Origin: Christiangramia sp.
GTDB lineage: Bacteria > Bacteroidota > Bacteroidia > Flavobacteriales > Flavobacteriaceae
Length of the DNA stretch: 41,935 nucleotides
NCBI RefSeq assembly: GCF_029937855.1
Contig: NZ_JAPYPC010000033.1
Span: 1 to 41,935 of the forward strand
Direction of reading: 5' to 3'
Shown: in pieces, positions 20,673-28,786 of the stretch
Position numbering within the stretch: position 1 is the first letter of the stretch
Layout of the letters: the number at the start of each line of letters is the position of its first letter
Program-made: the position numbers and the translations under genes
Notes under the pieces: generated by a model
What the model was told of the DNA's origin: nothing
Seen by the model: the letters and a program-made list of their open reading frames with translations, nothing else
Database searches by the model: none

Positions 20673-22195
20673 CAGCAATTTCAACCGCCGTTGGACTGGA
20701 AAGAAGATCTCGAACCAGCGGTTATAAGATAAAGAAAGGTTTCTTTGAGCCTAATACACCAAACCTGGCGCAGATAGTAGCTGTGTTGGGCGAGGCTAAC
20801 ACCGCAAATCAAGCTAATCTGGACACCGATCCTTTTGAATTTACATCTGCCCAGGAAGTAGGTGAAAGATATGGATATGGTTCCCCACTTCACCAGGTAG
20901 CCCGTATTTTAAGGCCTTCAAATTCTGAAGGTATTGCCGGGATTCCCACAGTGATCATTCCGCAGGTTTCAGATGTAGCTGCAAGTGCCACTTCACATGA
21001 CTGGACCGTAACAGGGGCTGCTACAGAGAACGCCACACATTCTTTAGTGATATCGGGCCGTAGAAATGTAGATTTTCAGGAATACTCTTTTACAGTAGTA
21101 AAAGGTGATAGTGCTGAAACCATTGCACAAAAAATGGCAGATGCGGTGAATTCCGTATTATCCAGCCCGGCAACTGCTACGGTAGATCCTTTAACTCCAA
21201 CCATTGTAACCCTTACAACCAAATGGAGCGGAGCTACCAGTTCAGAACTTAAAACAAGAATTTCCATAGGCAGCAAGCCAGCAGGAATAACTTATAGCCA
21301 GTCTAGTATCACCGCCGGTGCAGGAGCGGTAGATCTTGCAGGTGCTTTAGGGCATTTTAATAATGTGTGGTACACCTCTGTAATTAATCCTTATACCGCT
21401 CACCTGGATACGTTGGAACAATACAATGGCATTCCGGATCCTGAAAATCCTACAGGTCGATATGAAGGCACCACCTTTATGCCCTTTATGGCTTATTTCG
21501 GTTCCACTTTAGACGATAAAGATGCTTTGGCAGCGATCACAGATGCGGCTGCAAGGGTAGATCAGGTAACCAACGTTCTTTGCCCCGCCCCAAAATCTGA
21601 AGCTTTCCCATGGGAAGCAGCGGCCAATGCGGTACGTGTTTTCGCCCGTATTATGCAGGATAACCCTCATTTGGATATCAATAACAAATCCTATCCCGAT
21701 ATGCCGGTACCGGACAATGGGAACATAGGCGATATGTCTGTGTACAATAACCGGGACTTTCTCGTAAAGAAAGGATGTTCCACTGTTATATTGGACAACG
21801 GGGCCTATAAGGTACAGGATTTCGTTACTACTTACCACCCTGCAGGGGAAAGCCCTTTACAGTATGCGTATGCCCGTAATTTGAACTTAGACTGGAATGT
21901 TTCCTTCACTTACAGGGTGATCGAGAATGTTTCTGTAAAAGATCATGTACTGGTTGCAGACGGACAGGTAACAGGTGTGGATAAGGCCATTAAACCTGCA
22001 GAATGGAAAGCAGTTCTTTCCACGCTATTTGAAGACCTTGCAAACAGGGCATTATTGAATGATCCTGAATTTAGCAAGACCAGTCTTCAGGTACAAAGAA
22101 GCACGGCAAACCCGGACAGGTTTGAAACTTCTTTCAGGTATCGCAGAACAGGTATCGCACGAATTGAAAGCACGGATGTTGAAGCCGGATTTTAA
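20669..22195 (+). CDS. Contractile tail sheath protein (Mu gpL-like)
   Basis: 508 aa. Typical sheath landmarks: N-terminal extended arm, LAQIVAVLGEANTANQANL, SAQEVGERYGYGSPLHQVARIL, a domain with VISGRRNVDFQEYSFTVVKGDSAETIAQ, and a C-terminal region with QVQRSTANPDRFETSFRYRRTG. Sheath subunits encase the tail tube and contract to drive it through the envelope. This gene is the main proof of a myovirus. Tail tube follows 19 nt downstream. Confidence 0.9.
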   Translation: MTAISTAVGLERRSRTSGYKIKKGFFEPNTPNLAQIVAVLGEANTANQANLDTDPFEFTSAQEVGERYGYGSPLHQVARILRPSNSEGIAGIPTVIIPQVSDVAASATSHDWTVTGAATENATHSLVISGRRNVDFQEYSFTVVKGDSAETIAQKMADAVNSVLSSPATATVDPLTPTIVTLTTKWSGATSSELKTRISIGSKPAGITYSQSSITAGAGAVDLAGALGHFNNVWYTSVINPYTAHLDTLEQYNGIPDPENPTGRYEGTTFMPFMAYFGSTLDDKDALAAITDAAARVDQVTNVLCPAPKSEAFPWEAAANAVRVFARIMQDNPHLDINNKSYPDMPVPDNGNIGDMSVYNNRDFLVKKGCSTVILDNGAYKVQDFVTTYHPAGESPLQYAYARNLNLDWNVSFTYRVIENVSVKDHVLVADGQVTGVDKAIKPAEWKAVLSTLFEDLANRALLNDPEFSKTSLQVQRSTANPDRFETSFRYRRTGIARIESTDVEAGF

Positions 22196-22214
22196 ACTTT
22201 AAAAACAGATAATT

Positions 22215-22619
22215 ATGAAATTTTTAGGTGGAGATATAACCGAAATAGTTTGCAAGCACCCCTCGCTTGGAGACTTTAGATTCCAGACTAAATCCAACGA
22301 ATCCTATACCATGGATAAAGGCGGCTATCGTAATAACGATGATGCTAACCAGGTAACGGGCGGTGGTCAGGCAATCTGGCAAAAGAACCGTGTACGTTGG
22401 AGCCTGGAAGGCCCCATATTAGAAGATCTTACCCAGAACGAAAAGAACATTGAGGTTCTGGCAGAATCTTCTGAAGAAGGTACCTGGATCATTTCCCATA
22501 TTAGCGGTGCTATATGGCAGGGAAAAGGCAATGTGGTTGGTGACCTTCAAACAGATACCAACAACGTGCAAAAAGCAATGAAAATTGCAGGTGGAGGTAA
22601 ACTTGAACCTGTAAATTAA
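22215..22619 (+). CDS. Tail tube protein
   Basis: 134 aa directly after the sheath gene, the standard place of the tube subunit. The product is beta-rich (MKFLGGDITEIVCKHPSLGDFRFQTKSNESYTMDKGGYR...RWSLEGPILEDLTQNEKN...ISHISGAIWQGKGNVVGDL), consistent with the tube/Hcp-like beta barrel that stacks into hexameric rings. It is followed by a strong intrinsic terminator. Confidence 0.8.
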   Translation: MKFLGGDITEIVCKHPSLGDFRFQTKSNESYTMDKGGYRNNDDANQVTGGGQAIWQKNRVRWSLEGPILEDLTQNEKNIEVLAESSEEGTWIISHISGAIWQGKGNVVGDLQTDTNNVQKAMKIAGGGKLEPVN

Positions 22620-22642
22620 AATTACTCCAATATCTATTAATT

Positions 22643-22678
22643 AAAAGCCTTAGCGCATAGTATGGCTAAGGCTTTTTT
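22643..22678 (+). terminator. Intrinsic terminator after the tail tube gene
   Basis: AAAAGCCTTAGC (22643-22654) pairs perfectly over 12 bp with GCTAAGGCTTTT (22665-22676), loop GCATAGTATG, running into a T-tract. It would limit readthrough from the abundant capsid-sheath-tube genes into the chaperone and tape-measure genes. Confidence 0.85.
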
Positions 22679-22690
22679 AAAAACAAAAAA

Positions 22691-23152
22691 ATGAGCAAAG
22701 TAGATTCAAAAAAACAGGAAGATCAAAAATCAGTTTCTTCGGAAATGGCATTAAAAGAACTGAAGAACTTCCTTAAAAAACATAAGTCAAAGGAATTCAG
22801 AAGAGGTCAGTTGACAGATGATAAAATTAGAGAAGATTACGTTGATGTTCTGGAAGCCATAGAAGACGGTTTACTCGTTTTCGACGATAAATTACACCCA
22901 ACATATACACTGGAACATCCTCTGTATGAAAATTCAGATAATCCTGATTTGGTTGTAAAACAGGTTAATTTCAGGTCCCGTGTAAAGGCCGCTGATAAAA
23001 CCCTTATCATGGACGGCCTTGATTTCGAAAAACAGCGAGGTACTTATGTAGTTAAATTACTTTCCTACATCACCAAATTGAGCATTACCGATATCAAACA
23101 ATTGGAAAATGAAGATTTTGTTATACTTAATCAGCTTTGCTCGGTTTTTTAA
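22691..23152 (+). CDS. Tail assembly chaperone, short form (gpG-like)
   Basis: 153 aa, between the tube and tape-measure genes, the invariant site of tail chaperones. It is helical and charged, ending ENEDFVILNQLCSVF. The stop TAA (23150-23152) falls within the slippery run TTTTTTAA, and an open -1 frame continues for 59 codons, giving a predicted 212-aa long form. Such gpG/gpGT-type pairs coat the tape measure during tail assembly and are absent from virions. The tail-tube terminator upstream would keep its level low. Confidence 0.75.
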   Translation: MSKVDSKKQEDQKSVSSEMALKELKNFLKKHKSKEFRRGQLTDDKIREDYVDVLEAIEDGLLVFDDKLHPTYTLEHPLYENSDNPDLVVKQVNFRSRVKAADKTLIMDGLDFEKQRGTYVVKLLSYITKLSITDIKQLENEDFVILNQLCSVF

Positions 23153-23328
23153 GTAGGTGTCTATTTGATGTTCCTATAGATGCCGCTATAAAAAGTATCG
23201 TACAGGAATATCATTGGGCACCGTCAACAATAGATGAGATGTATCTGGACGATGCAGATCATCATGGAATTTACTACTGGTATTACCATCTTGAAAAGGT
23301 AATCGAGGAAATGAAGAATAAAAAATAA
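23137..23328 (+). CDS. Tail chaperone -1 frame extension (gpT-like)
   Basis: The frame can be opened at a TTG (23137), but has no ATG near its 5' end and is best read as the -1 extension of the preceding gene. After a slip at the T run, translation continues L-S-R-C-L-F-D-V-P...EEMKNKK (59 residues to 23325). The extension is acidic/aromatic in the middle (TIDEMYLDDADHHGIYYWYYHLEKVIEEM), much like the GpE+E'-type extension in myoviruses. It ends 9 nt before the tape-measure ATG. Confidence 0.7.
   Translation: MLGFLSRCLFDVPIDAAIKSIVQEYHWAPSTIDEMYLDDADHHGIYYWYYHLEKVIEEMKNKK
23145..23184 (+). promoter_or_regulatory. Predicted -1 ribosomal frameshift site
   Basis: Six T's (23145-23150) followed by AA put Phe TTT in the P site and stop TAA in the A site; a -1 slip re-pairs TTT and reads TTA. 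Four nt after the six-T run's A (23151), GGTGTCTAT (23156-23164) pairs with ATAGATGCC (23176-23184), 9 bp with two G-U pairs and an 11-nt loop: a stimulatory hairpin at the normal spacing. Confidence 0.7.
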
Positions 23329-23337
23329 AATCTATCA

Positions 23338-25290
23338 ATGGCCGCTGAAATTAAAGTCCCCACGGTTTTTACAGCTCGCGATAAGTTCTCGGCTGTTATG
23401 AAGCAAATGACATCTGGAGTTTCCAGGTTTGCCAAGAATTCCGGTGCGGACATTGACAGGTTTGATCATAAAGTATCCCGTTCGTTTAGAAAATTAGGAA
23501 GTTTAGGTGCATTGGCATTAGGTCTCACATTGGGAACGATGTTCACCAATGCTTTTAACGATGTCACAGATTATGAGACGGGACTGGTAGGAGTTTCTAA
23601 AACTACCGGTATTGTAGGTAAAGACCTGGATACATTAAGTGATGACATTCTGGATCTATCCAAAGAAATGCGGGGAATTTCCGCTTCTAGTCTTACCGAT
23701 GTTGCACAGGCCGCAGGTCAGTTAGGAGTTACAGGATCTAAGAATATCCTGATATTTTCAGAGACTATGGCCAAGCTTGAAAAATCTTCAGATATCGCAG
23801 GTGAAGAAGGTGCCGCTTCCATAGCCAGGTTATTAAATATAACCGGTGAAGGTGTAGGGGTAATAGATCAGTTTGGGGCTTCTATTGTTGGTTTAGGTAA
23901 CTCTTCAGCCGCTACCGAAAGTGAAATTTTATCTGTAGCAAGTGAAGTAGGCCGTGCCACCGCTGCATACAAACTTCAGGCAAAAGAAATACTTGGAATT
24001 TCCACTACTTTAAAATCTTTGGATGTTAGACCTGAAGCAGCCGGTACCGCTGTTGGTAAAGTATTTCGTGGAATTGAAATGGCTACCATACAGGGCGGTA
24101 AAACCTTACGTAATTACGGTAAGGTAATGGGAATGACTTCCAGCGAAGTTCAGAAAGCATTTGCAGAAGATCCTCAGAAAGCATTTACCATGTTCATCAA
24201 AGGATTGAACAGGATAAGCAATGAAGGTGGTAGTGTAGCAAAGGCACTTAGTGATGTTGGATTAAGCGGGGAGACTGTTTCAAAAGGTATTGTCCCATTA
24301 GCTACCAATTTCGATTTACTGAATGATAAGCTGAAGCAATCCAGTGACGAATGGAATAAAAACACCGCTTTAAATAAAGAATTTGATGCAGCCAGTAAAA
24401 CGGTTAAAACGGGTCTGGCAGATATTAAAGATGAGTTTACCAATGTTATTTTAAAACAGGCTACCGCAGGTTCCGGTCTGGATTACCTTCAAAAAACACT
24501 ATTCTTTGTTGCAGATAATATGGATATGGTAGTTGTTTCCGGGGTTGCTTTGGTGGGGATGTATGTAGCTTTGAAAGCTATTGTCTGGGGAACTAAAATA
24601 GCGACTGCAGCCTATAATGTGGTATTAGGTATAAATACCGCAATAACTCAAAAGAACAAACGTGCCTTAATAGGAAATACCGTAGCTCAGGGAGCTTATA
24701 AAGTTGCTATGGCCGCCGGTGCTGCATGGACCTGGATCGCTACAGCCGCCACTACCGCTTTTGGTGTGGCAATGAATTTAAGTTTATGGCCTATTCTGGC
24801 TATTGTAGCGGGAATTGTAGGGCTTATTCTAATAATTAAAAACTGGTCCACAATTACAGACTGGTTTGGTAAGAAATGGGAGCAGTTCACTAAATGGATT
24901 TCAAAACTTTGGGGCGGTGTTACAGATTTCTTTAGCGAGTTCGATTTCAAAGCTTTCTTTATGGATATAGGGCAAAGTGTTTTGAAATATTTATTGATGC
25001 CCATTACCGGCTTATTAAAACTGCTGTCCATGCTTCCGGGGAAAGTTGGGAAACTGGCTTCCATGGGACTTGAAGAAATTGGAAATATAACCGGCGACTT
25101 GAATGTTAATAATAATGGAAACGGAGTACTTCCAAGTACTACACAAACAAGTTCAGAGATCACCAGGGAAACCGTACAACGTGGCAGGCTGGATGTAAAC
25201 CTTAATGACCCCGGCAATAATGTAAAAGATGTGGAACAATCCGGGAACTTTGATTTTCCACTGGTAACAACAACACAGGGACGTAGATAA
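23338..25290 (+). CDS. Tail tape measure protein (TP901-like)
   Basis: 650 aa. The TP901 core is clear: TTGIVGKDLDTLSDDILDLSKEMRGI, TDVAQAAGQLGV, IARLLNITGEG, SEILSVASEVGRATAAYKLQAKEILGIS, and a leader of charged helix. Two hydrophobic stretches lie around 395-420 and 455-500 (MVVVSGVALVGMYVALKAIV, WPILAIVAGIVGLILIIKNW), usual for tape measures that insert into the inner membrane. At roughly 1.5 angstrom per residue, 650 aa implies a tail near 100 nm. The next gene overlaps its last base. Confidence 0.9.
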   Translation: MAAEIKVPTVFTARDKFSAVMKQMTSGVSRFAKNSGADIDRFDHKVSRSFRKLGSLGALALGLTLGTMFTNAFNDVTDYETGLVGVSKTTGIVGKDLDTLSDDILDLSKEMRGISASSLTDVAQAAGQLGVTGSKNILIFSETMAKLEKSSDIAGEEGAASIARLLNITGEGVGVIDQFGASIVGLGNSSAATESEILSVASEVGRATAAYKLQAKEILGISTTLKSLDVRPEAAGTAVGKVFRGIEMATIQGGKTLRNYGKVMGMTSSEVQKAFAEDPQKAFTMFIKGLNRISNEGGSVAKALSDVGLSGETVSKGIVPLATNFDLLNDKLKQSSDEWNKNTALNKEFDAASKTVKTGLADIKDEFTNVILKQATAGSGLDYLQKTLFFVADNMDMVVVSGVALVGMYVALKAIVWGTKIATAAYNVVLGINTAITQKNKRALIGNTVAQGAYKVAMAAGAAWTWIATAATTAFGVAMNLSLWPILAIVAGIVGLILIIKNWSTITDWFGKKWEQFTKWISKLWGGVTDFFSEFDFKAFFMDIGQSVLKYLLMPITGLLKLLSMLPGKVGKLASMGLEEIGNITGDLNVNNNGNGVLPSTTQTSSEITRETVQRGRLDVNLNDPGNNVKDVEQSGNFDFPLVTTTQGRR

Positions 25291-25766
25291 TGAGCAAGGA
25301 TATCCTACTATACGAAAACGGTACCGGCGGGGAAATGAAAATCATTTCCGGGGACCTTGTGTTAACTGAAATACTTTTTAACCAGGTGTACCTTGCTTTT
25401 TTCGGTGGTAACCTGCAAGCCAATACCAAAGGCAATGAATTACCAGATCAGCAGCGTTTTGATTATTGGGCAAATTCCCTGCTGTTTAACGGTCAACCGG
25501 CAAAGCAGTTTAACAGCAATCTGGAAAGAGCGTTGGGAGAAACCGTTTATAATAGTTCCGGGCGTATTGAAATTGAGAACGCCGCGAAAAAAGACCTGGA
25601 AGTTTTAAACGGTATAGTAAATACGGATGTTGAGGTTTTCATCCTTTCGGAAAGCAGGCTGAAAGTCACCGTTTACCTTTCAGGATTAAATAATAATGAG
25701 CAGGGGGAACTTCAGTTTATCTGGAATAATGCAAAGCAGGAAATAGTAATTGAAGAACAAATATGA
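25290..25766 (+). CDS. Baseplate wedge protein, Mu gp46-like
   Basis: 158 aa. N-terminal DILLYENGTGGEMKIISGDLVLTE and the LGETVYNSSGRIEIENAAKKDLEVL segment fit the Mu gp46 / gp25-like baseplate pattern, and gene order (46-47-48) supports this. It forms part of the baseplate ring that holds the contracted trigger. It overlaps the gp47-like gene by 4 nt and starts on the last base of the tape-measure gene. Confidence 0.65.
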   Translation: MSKDILLYENGTGGEMKIISGDLVLTEILFNQVYLAFFGGNLQANTKGNELPDQQRFDYWANSLLFNGQPAKQFNSNLERALGETVYNSSGRIEIENAAKKDLEVLNGIVNTDVEVFILSESRLKVTVYLSGLNNNEQGELQFIWNNAKQEIVIEEQI

Positions 25767-26938
25767 ACCCAACACCTACCATACAACAGTTAAACGATCA
25801 GATTTCAAAAGATTTAAAATCTAAATTAAATCTTTCAGACGATCAGTTACGGAAAGTATTAGCTGCTTTTTCCGCGGTTTCTGCTGCCCAGTTCAAACTG
25901 GCATATTTATACCTGGCAGATATTCAGAATAACCTTTTCCCAGATACGGCAGATCTGGCCGTAAACGGTGGGGAACTGGAAAGGTTTGGCCGTATCTATT
26001 TAAACCGGGATCCTAACCCGGCAGCCGCGGGGGTATTTAATATTTCGCTTACCGGTGTGAATGGTTCGGTGATCCGTTCCGGCCTGACTTTTAAATCAAA
26101 TGATGATGCAAAGAATCCCGGCCAGTTATTTGTTACCGATGCGGAATATATCATGACCGGTACCAATGATATTATTGAAATACGTTCCCTTAAGGGAGGT
26201 GTGGAATATGACCTGGAGATAGGTAATGAGCTTACGATCACAGAGCCGGTAATTGGTGTGGAAAAGACCGTAACAGTTGCTGAGGTTGTTGCGCAGCCAA
26301 AAGCACCGGAATCTGTAGAAGATTACAGGCAGGCTATTCTGGATGCTATACAATTGGAACCACAGGGCGGGGCAAAGACAGATTATATGATTTGGGCCAA
26401 AGATGCTCAGGGAGTACGTAGGGTATATCCTTATGTAAAAAACACGAATGCAGGAACGGTACAGGTATTTGTAGAAGCCACTATAGAAGATTCTACAGAT
26501 ACACTAGGAACGCCTTCACAGGCTTTACTGGATGAGGTCGCTGCGGTTGTTGAACAGGACCCGGACGAAAGTAAACCGGTATTTGAACGGGGCCGCCGTC
26601 CTATACAGGCAGCACTTGAAGTTTTACCGATTGTTCTGAGACCGGTAGATGTGGACATAACCGGGCTTAATGAAAATACTACTTCTATACAGGATGGTAT
26701 TCAGACCAATATCAGGGAATATATCCGAACGGTACGCCCGTTTATAGACGGTGCCGACCTGTTAAGGAATAAGAATGATATTCTCTATGCGGCCAGGCTT
26801 CAGAGCGTGGTGACAGATGTTTTGGAAAGCTCCAATTTCTTTACAGATTTTGTGGTAAAAGTGGACGGTGTTCCAATGACTGCAAATCAGTTTTCAGGTG
26901 CTGACATTCCGTATTTAAGGGATATAAATTATTTGTAA
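25763..26938 (+). CDS. Baseplate J-like protein, Mu gp47-like
   Basis: 391 aa. Typical: AYLYLADIQNNLFPDTADLAVNGGELERFGRIYLN, PAAAGVFNISLTGVNGSVIRSG, DGGxxx region with AEYIMTG, PEGGAKTDYMIWAKDAQGVRRVYPYV, and the C-terminal NIREYIRTVRPFIDGADLLRN. The family corresponds to P2 gpJ and T4 gp6, the wedge scaffold of contractile baseplates. Close coupling to gp46- and gp48-like genes confirms it. Confidence 0.85.
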   Translation: MNPTPTIQQLNDQISKDLKSKLNLSDDQLRKVLAAFSAVSAAQFKLAYLYLADIQNNLFPDTADLAVNGGELERFGRIYLNRDPNPAAAGVFNISLTGVNGSVIRSGLTFKSNDDAKNPGQLFVTDAEYIMTGTNDIIEIRSLKGGVEYDLEIGNELTITEPVIGVEKTVTVAEVVAQPKAPESVEDYRQAILDAIQLEPQGGAKTDYMIWAKDAQGVRRVYPYVKNTNAGTVQVFVEATIEDSTDTLGTPSQALLDEVAAVVEQDPDESKPVFERGRRPIQAALEVLPIVLRPVDVDITGLNENTTSIQDGIQTNIREYIRTVRPFIDGADLLRNKNDILYAARLQSVVTDVLESSNFFTDFVVKVDGVPMTANQFSGADIPYLRDINYL

Positions 26939-27729
26939 TGTACGAAACAACGGCAAATAGTACGCAATTTGGATATAAGACCCCGCACGGGTCTAAAACC
27001 CCTCATAAATATCCGCAGACTGAAGAGTTCAGTTATACCGATATATTTATGAATTTAGTGGATGATCTATATCCCACTGGCCGTGCATTTGTACTTCCTG
27101 AAAATGGAGTTTTTGAAAGGCTGCATGAAGGATTGAATGTTTCATTTCTAAGGCTGGTAAATGAATCCCGGTTAACATTGGATTCCAATATACCGGATAA
27201 TGGCAATTTCACCGCACAGGATGCCGAACTATGGGAGTATAGATTAGGATTAACGGTAAACCCACCAATCCCGTTGGAAGCCCGGAAACAAGCTATAAAA
27301 AGAAAAATGGCCTATCCTTCCAACCAGAAGAACAGGCAGCATCCTTTATTTATACAGAACCAGTTACAAATTGCCGGTTTCCAGGTGTATATCCATGAGA
27401 ACGGATTTATGGAGAACGGGGAGCTTGTTTATAAACAACCGGACGATATTATAGATTTGGGATTTGAACCTACTCAGCACGGGGAAGAAACCCAACACGG
27501 GGAAGGTATTCAGCATGGTTCCGCAGGTTTTGAAGTGATCGCAAACAGGATAAGCAATGATAATTATGGCGTTGGGGATGCTAATCTTTGGGCCACTTTT
27601 TTTATCGGCGGGGAAACATTAGGGCAGATGGCCAGCATTCCGGAAAACAGGCAAAAAGAATTTAGGGAGTTGGTTTTAAAATTGAAACCGGCCCACACAG
27701 TTGCATTTTTATTTATCAATTACAACTAA
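26938..27729 (+). CDS. Baseplate/tail-fibre-proximal protein, Mu gp48 (DUF2313)-like
   Basis: 263 aa. DIFMNLVDDLYPTGRAFVLPENGVFERLHEGLNVSF and DAELWEYRLGLTVNPPIPLEARKQAIKRKMAYPS fit the gp48/YmfQ pattern, with a C-terminal VLKLKPAHTVAFLFINYN. Two short His-Gly repeat blocks are unusual: TPHGSKTPHKYPQ near the start and TQHGEETQHGEGIQHGS at ~180-196 (6-residue period). The protein connects wedges to fibres. It overlaps the next frame's alternative start, but that gene probably begins at 27731. Confidence 0.75.
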   Translation: MYETTANSTQFGYKTPHGSKTPHKYPQTEEFSYTDIFMNLVDDLYPTGRAFVLPENGVFERLHEGLNVSFLRLVNESRLTLDSNIPDNGNFTAQDAELWEYRLGLTVNPPIPLEARKQAIKRKMAYPSNQKNRQHPLFIQNQLQIAGFQVYIHENGFMENGELVYKQPDDIIDLGFEPTQHGEETQHGEGIQHGSAGFEVIANRISNDNYGVGDANLWATFFIGGETLGQMASIPENRQKEFRELVLKLKPAHTVAFLFINYN

Positions 27730-27730
27730 T

Positions 27731-28786
27731 ATGGCACGTACAAAAAAGGTTTTACAAAATATTGATCTTTCAGATCCCGGTTACCTGGAGGGCAGGATCA
27801 AAGATAATACAGGCGCAGGCGGAGGTACACCGGTAAGTGAGTTTGTGTATGGGGACATACATCAGACCCTGGCAAAACTGATGCACCTGTACGATATCAA
27901 ATACAACGGCTTACCGGATAATGAAACCAACGGTTACCAGTTAATTGATGCTTTAATGGCCCTGGCATCTAAGAATGACTTTATTCTGTCCCTTACTGCC
28001 ACAGGTGATGTATTGAATATCCCTATTAAAATAGGAAAATTAAAATCTGGGGAAAGCTTTATATGTAAAGCTGCTTTGAATAAACCTGCAACGGCCAGTA
28101 CGGTAAAAGGTACCTTGGATAACAGTACAAAAGCCGCTGTTTTTGAAGGGGATTTTAAGGCAGGGGAATATGTACGTGTAATTAATAATGCAGATAATAT
28201 TTCCTTTATCCGTTTAGCCGATTTTACCAGCTTTGATGCCATTGCAAAATTTTACAATTTTCTAAAGAAAGCAACCCAGGCAGAAGAGGATGCCGGGGAT
28301 ATAGAAACCGCAGGGACTACTCCAAAATCCAATAAAGCGGTTTTTTCGAAAAGGGTAAATGGAACTCAATCTATTAATTACCTGGCTTCAGGTACACAAA
28401 ACGGACTATTAAGTAAAGAAGATAAAGAAATACTGAATAATATCGGTAATTCCAGGTTAAGAAATATAGGTTCTTATTCGGGGGTTGAGGTCGATGGAAC
28501 TTCAGTAGGTCAAACTTTTGTGGTGAGTGGGGATATTACATCTGCCAGGGTTGTTGAAAGAACCAGTAACGGTGAAATTACAAGGGTACAATTTAAAAAT
28601 GCTATGGACTCCCTGGACTATAAACTGAACCTTTCAGTCCAATCCCAGGGGAATATTCAGATTGATAATGATATACATCCTGTTGTTTGGAAACCCTTCA
28701 GTAAAACGGAAGCAGATATATACACCGAAGAAACCGGTGCCGGTGCTCATAATTTAAAAATTCATATAGACGTAATACAGCTATGA
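27731..28786 (+). CDS. Tail fibre-type structural protein 1
   Basis: 351 aa from the ATG at 27731, one nt after the gp48-like stop; an in-frame ATG at 27701 would overlap that gene by 29 nt and is less likely. The N-terminal domain (GGTPVSEFVYGDIHQTLAKL, then GLPDNETNGYQLIDAL) is paralogous to that of the next gene. The middle and C-terminal parts are Thr/Asn-rich and beta-rich (GTLDNSTKAAVFEGDF, SQSINYLASGTQNGLLSK, VQSQGNIQIDNDIHPVVW), the make-up of trimeric fibres. Placed after gp48, as fibre genes usually are. Confidence 0.65.
   Translation: MARTKKVLQNIDLSDPGYLEGRIKDNTGAGGGTPVSEFVYGDIHQTLAKLMHLYDIKYNGLPDNETNGYQLIDALMALASKNDFILSLTATGDVLNIPIKIGKLKSGESFICKAALNKPATASTVKGTLDNSTKAAVFEGDFKAGEYVRVINNADNISFIRLADFTSFDAIAKFYNFLKKATQAEEDAGDIETAGTTPKSNKAVFSKRVNGTQSINYLASGTQNGLLSKEDKEILNNIGNSRLRNIGSYSGVEVDGTSVGQTFVVSGDITSARVVERTSNGEITRVQFKNAMDSLDYKLNLSVQSQGNIQIDNDIHPVVWKPFSKTEADIYTEETGAGAHNLKIHIDVIQL

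Noticed and set aside
24696-25217. Reverse-strand open frame of 173 codons within the tape-measure gene
   Set aside because: Lies wholly inside a strongly supported + strand gene, has no recognisable domain, and all supported genes are on +.
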